From assembly GCA_036873755.1 (NCBI GenBank), contig JAVTVY010006821.1, forward strand, positions 337,593 through 401,592: a stretch of DNA of 64,000 bases, read 5' to 3'. This document shows, in pieces, positions 57,780 to 64,000 of the stretch. Each line of letters begins with the position of its first letter. Position 1 is the first letter of the stretch. The notes under the pieces were generated by a model. That model saw only the letters and a program-made list of their open reading frames with translations. It was not told the DNA's origin and searched no databases. The DNA comes from Hanleya hanleyi (lineage: Eukaryota > Mollusca > Polyplacophora > Lepidopleurida > Hanleyidae). Both the position numbers and the translations under genes were made by a program.

Positions 57780-59090
57780 TGTGTGAAACTCTCTATCGGT
57801 ATTTATCTAGAGGGGTGATGAAATATATCTTTGCATGCGGAGCTTTCGCGATGTACAAATGGCGATTGTCATGTACATTGTAAACAAAATGCATTATTAT
57901 CGGTCGTATTATATAGTGATGATGTACATTTTGTTGGTGAAATTTTTCAGTTCATCATAGAATCACACTTTGCAGAATAGTAATTTTTCAAGTGATTTTT
58001 TTGCAAATAGTATATTTAAATTTTGTGGAGACTAACTACTCCATAATGTTCCATAAATGTGCTTCTCAGACTTAAGAGCGTTCAAAGATGGCTGTATTCC
58101 CATAATCCAAAATTAATCAAAGAGGCTTCGCTCGGGCGGATGATGGACAGTGTACTCTGGAGGCTTAATTCTCCAGTCAATATAGTGACATTCGTGAGTA
58201 CGTACATGCGTACATGACCAACTAGAGTCGAGATATCAATACGATTCGTGTGGATCAACCAATACTGAAAAGGATATCGCACCCTTATCCGAGAATAATG
58301 TGACCTCTTCGAAGTCGATCTTCCGCTTCCTACTTCTACCATCTTGATTCCTCATCATGTCCGCAGTGTCGAGATTTCATCGGCATCCATGTCTGTGAAA
58401 TGTCGACGCAGTGTCATTACACCCACCGATTCTCTCATTTTGAGATGTTTCCCATCGAGATGGTTGGAGGAACATCTACAACCGGCAGAAACCAACACAC
58501 CTTGCCGCAATACAAAAAAATACAAACCTAATCGAATCGAGGCTGGCATCACCACAAATCCACCCCTACTGCACTTGCGAAGAGTACACCGTCGGTGACT
58601 TTTCGCGCAAGATACTATTCGCAATGTTATTACACTGGAGACCTCTTGCTTGGCACAACCTGACGTACCTTCAGCAAATAGGACTTGGTGTGTCGTAGTT
58701 TCAATCGGACACCCAGTTCTCTTTCATTTGTAAAACCTCTGTCGGCATGAGTTGCAAATCAAACCGTCTTGCGAATGCGGTATATTACCCTAGTCCGTCT
58801 GCTCAACATATATATTACTAGTTTGGAGTAGAACATGATTAGCCGGTTCGAGCACACGGAAGCCGGGGAAGCCTATTTTCTATAAATTACAGATGACGAT
58901 ATCTCGGGAACTAAGGCAGATAGAGACTTGCGGCCTGAGGCGTCGTATTCCTCTCGAGATGCACAGATGTACAATAAAGGCCCTATATAATTTTATCGCC
59001 CGACGGTAACTTTCGCCGCAATTAGACCATACTTGGTGTCACATGATTTGACCATTTCTCGAGAAATAAGCGACATACGCGCACGCGGTT
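57780..59090. other. Intergenic, no gene seen
   Basis: Open frames overlap on both strands at 58344-58624 and neither shows a known motif, so neither is called. Confidence 0.3.
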
Positions 59091-59097
59091 TGCGGCG

Positions 59098-59490
59098 TTG
59101 TGGATTAAATTTTATCGAGACCAGAGTAGAGCTTACCTAAAGGAGGAAATTTGTGAGATTGGGGGACAGAGAATGCATTCTCCTCCAAACTCTCTTAATA
59201 TTGCGCAAGGCAACAGTACGGTGAACTCGACTAAAAAATCACGTACAAGAGAAATGACAGTTGAACTAATTTCACCGGCACTGCAAGTTGTGGAGCAAGC
59301 TAAAGCAGAACTCTGTAGGCAGCGTCACAAAGTAAGCGTGCAAGTGCCAGTAAAGGGAACGCGGAAAGAGGAGGAGGAGGAGGAGGAGGAGGTGGAAGAG
59401 GAACGCCAGCCATACCATTTTCAATTTCGCCTTTACAAAGCCTGGTACAGAATCATATATCTTTCAAGCGTCATACAGAGCTTATTGTGA
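59098..59490 (+). CDS. Unrecognised 130-codon frame with Glu-rich run
   Basis: Reads ...EMTVELISPALQVVEQAKAELCRQRH followed by a (gga)n-encoded run of Glu. Basic and acidic blocks alternate and there is no signal peptide. The VVEQAKAEL...RKE segment is helix-like and may be an exon of a nuclear protein or an element-encoded protein. The simple-sequence run inflates the frame. Function unknown. Confidence 0.22.
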   Translation: MWIKFYRDQSRAYLKEEICEIGGQRMHSPPNSLNIAQGNSTVNSTKKSRTREMTVELISPALQVVEQAKAELCRQRHKVSVQVPVKGTRKEEEEEEEEVEEERQPYHFQFRLYKAWYRIIYLSSVIQSLL

Positions 59491-59762
59491 ACAATTCAGA
59501 TAGAAGTTAGATTTATAAACTCCCACTTCAATATTCCTTGCTTTATTTGCAGGTAAATTGGTTCTTGTCATGCTGAGCTACTTTTATACCGGTACACATA
59601 TTCGTAAATGCACAGAAAAATAATATCTTCAAAATCCATATTATTTTTCTAGTAGTGACTACAATATTTATGTAAAGAATAACTGTGTTCTTTCTCATGT
59701 TCTAAATCTGCATCGAAGTAGGGGACGGGGGTGACAATAAATTATGATAAAAAAAAAATAAG

Positions 59763-59852
59763 GTTAGCCCTTTATGGGATTCGATCCCGAGCGAGACATG
59801 CAAGAAGTTCAAAAAAAAGCGCGCACTTATCCGTTACACTACCGCGCAATGC
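59763..59852 (-). pseudogene. tRNA-like remnant
   Basis: Minus strand: gcgcggtagtgtaacggata followed by agtgcgcgc resembles a tRNA D-arm/A box. About 45 bases on, cgggatcgaatccc resembles the T-arm/B box. The T stem pairs poorly beyond three base pairs and the acceptor ends do not pair, so a working tRNA is unlikely. A tRNA-derived SINE head or tRNA pseudogene fits better. Confidence 0.35.
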
Positions 59853-59938
59853 GACAGTCGTGGTATCCTGAATTATCCCATTTAATGTTCAGCACTCCAT
59901 GTGAACGAATACATCTGATAAAGTTTTAATTTGACATA

Positions 59939-60038
59939 TGAAGCCAGTCGAGAATCAAAATCATCTTTGAACAGCTACTAGGTATTGACACAACGAATAT
60001 TTTTTTGTAAAGTTTGTTTTGGTTCTCGACTGGCTTCA
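59939..60038. mobile_element. 100-bp MITE with TA flanks
   Basis: tgaagccagtcgagaatcaa at the left is matched inverted by ttggttctcgactggcttca at the right, with one mismatch. TA lies directly outside both ends (59937-59938, 60039-60040). TA duplication suggests a Tc1/mariner-type non-autonomous element. Non-coding. Confidence 0.6.
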
Positions 60039-60470
60039 TAAGTTTATAGGGAAAATAAGGTAGTTATTTTACCCAAAACAGACGATTTTGCAGGATTACA
60101 CTCCTTCAATGGGTTGTTATTCAAGAACGCCAAGACCCAGTGCCCGACATTTAATCTGAACATACGACAAGATAATATTCTTTAAGCTAACGGAAAAAAT
60201 TCTTTCGTTCACGATATTTCATTTCGGCACACCAAACCGGACCTCATGGGGACCAAATCCTCATCAAACCGCGCCAGGTCCTTTACTAACATCACTAATC
60301 AACTTGAGACGTCAATAATATAAGAAATTTATATTTGACCGTTATAGATTAGCATACATCCCCAAATGTTGGATACGAGAAGATATCTCAAACACACTCT
60401 GAATTCAGGACAGAAACGTCTCATAAGCATAAGCATAGAAGCAGATAATACCATAATGAATGTTATTTAC

Positions 60471-60836
60471 ACGAGCAAATAAACTGGTCAACTGGATAGT
60501 ATATATTTGTGATCTTACGGTGCGGTGTTTACCGAAACACCTTCAACAGAGAATGAACATGAAAAAGGGGAAAGCTCTGTGTATATAACAAATCGAAAAC
60601 AAAGACATTTTAACAGGTTGGAACACTAGTTCACAGTAAGACAATGAAATGACTTTACACGATGTCGTACTGTGAACTAGTGTTCCAACCTGTTGAAAAT
60701 TTCTTTGTTTTCGATTTGTTATATACAAAGAGGTTTCCCCCTTTTCATGTTCATTCTCTGTTGAAGGTGTTTCGGTAAACACCGCAACGTAAGAGCACAA
60801 ATATATACTATCCAGTTGACCAGATTATTTGTTCGT
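60471..60836. mobile_element. 366-bp palindromic (foldback) element
   Basis: Arms of about 168 bp (60471-60638 and 60668-60836) are inverted copies around a 29-bp loop. Matched words include ggtcaactggatagtatata with tatatactatccagttgacc and aacaggttggaacactagtt with aactagtgttccaacctgtt. A few mismatches and small length differences show it is older than the 720-bp foldback. A minus-strand frame across it is an artefact of the arm sequence. Target-site duplication was not identified. Confidence 0.75.
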
Positions 60837-60839
60837 TTT

Positions 60840-63300
60840 AATACTATCGCATCGATGACTCAAAATACCCATTCTTGCATAATAAATATAGTAAGAACTA
60901 TATACGGAGAGCTGTGCCAGAATCCAACTAGAAACACACAACGGTACAAACAGCTGTTGTTCCCACCACAACATTCAGTTATATTTCCAGTCCGTAGCCA
61001 GTGCTTAGCTTCACGAATCGGGTATGACCATTCGTCCATGTGAATGGAGAATTTGACATCAACATCATCGACGTGAACGTTGTGTCATGATTGAGGGATC
61101 TCTCTCACTCTATGTATCATTATCCACTTACTCGTCATCTTATTCGTCGCCTGTCTAGATCATTAGGAAATATACAGGTGTATACTAGTTTTTGTATTTA
61201 ATTGATGTTATTTCAGTTATATATAATAAATTATAGGAGAAAATGGATTTCATACAATTACATTTATTCATTCGTTTATATCACGATCGATTCAGACAAA
61301 TTGTGATAGACGGCAGTACATATACATATGGTCGAGAATAGTTGCATATGAACTCAGGTACTTCCTGTACACGTATCAAGAATTGCCTCACATCGATAAT
61401 TTATGCTAGTGTTTTAACTTTTCGACGAGGGACTGTGTTTGGTCATAAAGCCCACACGTTACGGGATGCCATGATAAAAACAATACTATAAGCATCAGAT
61501 GCGCATTTCAGTAGCATGTCCCATGGAGCTAAAATAGATGGAGCCACAACTCTCTCTGGCGAGGTGCCCTGGCCAGCATTACCGCCCGCTGGGCCTTTGT
61601 ATACTGAATAGCTGACAGCGGGCACAGCTTTCTTTGATGTTCAATGTGCGTGACCGCCCGGCAAATTTGCGGGTCTGTTGGCGACTGATTAACAGGGCGG
61701 AAGTGAATCATCTAACCTGCGCATTGATAATAAGTTTGAATTACCAGATACAAATTATGCGCAAAGCAAATATTAAGAAATTTGAAGTAATGCGGATTAT
61801 GGTGATGGTTTTATAATTTATGTGCGATACTATTTTCCCTAAGTACATCGTGTTGAAAACTGACTGTCATTTTTACCATTTTCGAACATTTTAATCGATT
61901 TCGGTAATTTCCGCATTTCCAAACGTTACAAAAATTTGCAAGGAAGTTCATATTCGCAATGGTAACGCGTGGTCAAAACGGCATGAGGGAGCAGTCACTC
62001 GTTCGATTATAATCCACAAGTAAATAAATGAAAAAATCCCCATTTAAAATACATTAGGGATTTTGTCAAAATGTGAAAATTGGTCATTTTCAAGACAAAA
62101 TAAATTCCATTTCCGCATTTCAAACCTCTGAAACGTAACGATGAATCTGCCTATAAGGGAGAATAGATTTTTCCAAGCCACCAGTTGCCATATTAAGGAG
62201 CAATGAACAGGAAAGCGAACAAAAATGGTTTATGTGACGTTTGACGTTTTCTTCTCTTCAGGTGCCATATTAAGGCTATTAGCTAATTGGCACTTAATCA
62301 GCAATACCCCCTGTGGGATAATCTCCGAGTAATCGTCAGGCCCCAATCAACAAATGCCTGAGCCATTCCCCAACAACGTCTCATTATGAACAGCTATATC
62401 CCAGTTCATCCATTATTAGCTGAGACGCCCTCGTAAACTGTCTAAATGCAATAAGTAAATTAAACGAGAGATCCTGAAGGATCTTGGCGCCCACCATTGT
62501 CCGATAATTGTAAGCTAATAACAAGAGGATCTTTTCGTCCATTGTTACTAAGAACGAACGATTGATTTGTAATTTTGTTTACAGAATTTCGAATCTGAGC
62601 AAAAAAGATCGAAAATTAAAAAGGACACTGGAAAACACCAAGATATAATCTTTCTAAGTTTCATGAGTTTCAAGATTTCTAGAAACTGTTCTTATGTCGG
62701 TTGTTATAGTACAAGAGAAATGAGCAAAGTTAGTCTGAAAGTGAATGTATATGTACGGGGGCTACTTCGTCTTCGTTTTGTAGGTTTTTTTTGCACGTGT
62801 CATCATTGGGTACTGGAAGCGAAGACAATCTCTGACACTTTGGCATGAGCTATAAAACATACTTAAGATTTTATAATTAGGAACGAATGCTAATTCTGTT
62901 CTGTTTACTGGGCTAGTTTGAGATATCTCTTTTATGATACCATGCTCGAAATGTTGAAACTTTGAAAGTGTCTGAATCCTGATTATCTCCCTTGGATCGA
63001 AACATGCAGTAGTCTACAGTTGTCGAGTTGTGACATTGTGTCACAAGGGAGATGTCCCTTCATGTAGCCGACCCGACGGCAGACGAGAGGGTGGGACAGT
63101 TCACTTGCAACTGCATGGACTAAAGAAAACCGATTTAAAATTTGAAAAAATACATTTTAATTCCGAATTATTTGAACTCCTTGATATGAAAGGTGAAGGT
63201 ATGGATATTCTCTATAGTCAATATATAGAATATGCCCCACCGTTTGATCCGCCGACTCTTGTGATGCAACGTCACAACTCGGGAATACCGTATTAATTTG
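60840..63300. other. Intergenic, no gene seen
   Basis: Short frames only. No domain, splice pair or RNA gene could be defended. Confidence 0.3.
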
Positions 63301-63308
63301 AAGCGTAA

Positions 63309-64000
63309 CTTGGATTTTCGAATCGGATCAAAAAGGTATCTTGCACAAATAGGCCCCATGTGGGACCTGTGTACCAAATTTCGGAAAGATCCATGAAATA
63401 TTTCCTGAAGAATTCACGATAACTACGTTTCAAGGGGAAATTCAAGATGGCCACCTGGCGGTCATATTGGATTTCGAATCGGACCAAAAAAGGTATCTTG
63501 CACAACTGGGTAACAAGAGGAATCTGTGTACCAAATTTGAGGAAGATCCATGCAGTACTTCCTGAGAAACCACAATAACAAAGTTGCATGAGAAAATCCA
63601 ATTTGGCCGCCTGTTGGCCATATTGGATTTTCGAATCGAACCAGAAAATGTATCTTGCACAACTACTGTAGACGACAAGGGGAACCTGTGTACCAACTTT
63701 GACGAAGATCCATGTAGTACATGTAGTTCCTGAGAAATCGCATTAACAAAGTTTCATGGCGAAATCCAAGATGGCCGCCTGGTGGCCATATTGGATTTTC
63801 GATTCGTACCGAAAAAGGTATCTTGCACAATCAGACTCTAAGGGGAACCTGTGTACCAAATTTGAGAAAGATCCATGCAGCACTTCCTGAGAAATGACGA
63901 TAACAAAGTTTCATGGAGAAATCCAAATGGCTGCTTGGTGGCCATATTGGATTTTCGAATCGGACCAGCAAAGGTATCTTGCACAACTAGACCCCAAGGG
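63309..64000 (+). repeat. Tandem satellite, ~155-168 bp unit, running off the window
   Basis: Each unit contains 'tattggattttcgaatcg', 'aaggtatcttgcacaa', 'gaacctgtgtaccaa', 'gaagatccatgcagtacttc', 'acaaagtttcatg' and 'aagatggccgcctggtggcc'. The first word starts at about 63,312, 63,466, 63,622, 63,790 and 63,946. Copies are diverged, so the array is old. Overlapping minus-strand frames are artefacts. The unit length is like the 160-bp satellites described in bivalves, but I cannot verify sequence identity. Confidence 0.8.

Noticed and set aside
63168..63696. Four overlapping minus-strand frames
   Set aside because: They follow the ~160-bp satellite and repeat with it; no coding signal.

Overview
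This 64 kb window comes from an animal nuclear genome. It is AT-rich, its genes are interrupted by introns with GT..AG borders, and most of it is transposable-element sequence. A mollusc, probably a gastropod, is the best guess. Small repeats look like common molluscan ones: a 5S-rRNA-headed SINE whose 3' end reads gacgttaaat...actcactcact, a 'tttaacgtcgtgttcagca' repeat, and a roughly 160-bp tandem satellite. That assignment is recall and inference, not a database result.

Host genes that can be supported: (1) the first exon of a MOXD/DBH-like monooxygenase (808-1085, minus), with signal peptide and DOMON domain but a frameshift between them; (2) a nanos-family RNA-binding protein (11913-12392, minus) with a perfect CCHC-CCHC double zinc finger; (3) a five-exon secreted protein (43657 to 31214, minus) with a galactose-binding-like domain and a C-terminal PAN/apple-like segment, rebuilt here from phase-compatible splice sites; (4) a probable promoter and first exon with a YY1-type start motif at 5953 (plus). 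An intact Crypton-like tyrosine recombinase (4039-5730, plus) lies between them.

Mobile elements by region: 0-3.4 kb, fragments of an RT-bearing family and a TTAA-flanked MITE; 12.4-20.4 kb (minus), a decayed CR1-like LINE whose ORF1 carries an RNase H1-N/Cauli_VI-type domain, a PHD finger and an SGNH esterase, and whose 3' end abuts the nanos start codon; 23.6-25.3 kb, a 1.7 kb TIR element with a THAP pseudogene and a divergent acidic-protein exon; 26.2-28.0 kb, a TTAA/TIR element with a second MITE nested inside; 29.4-31.8 kb, RT-family fragments and the 5S-SINE; 34.5-40.1 kb (minus), a full-length Tx1/L1-like LINE with a 15-bp target-site duplication, inside intron 3 of the secreted-protein gene; 46.6-55.3 kb (plus), a third LINE split by a 720-bp foldback transposon with an 8-bp TSD and expanded by about 69 copies of a 51-bp (17-codon) unit; 56.7-64 kb, another RT-family copy, two palindromic MITE-like elements, a tRNA-like remnant and the satellite at the right edge.

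The most unusual feature is the 3.5 kb minisatellite inside the LINE reverse-transcriptase ORF. Its unit is one conserved piece of the protein, amplified in frame. Next come the nested foldback element, whose removal puts the LINE's two half-frames back in register, and the LINE-nanos junction. No CRISPR array, operon or bacterial feature is present.
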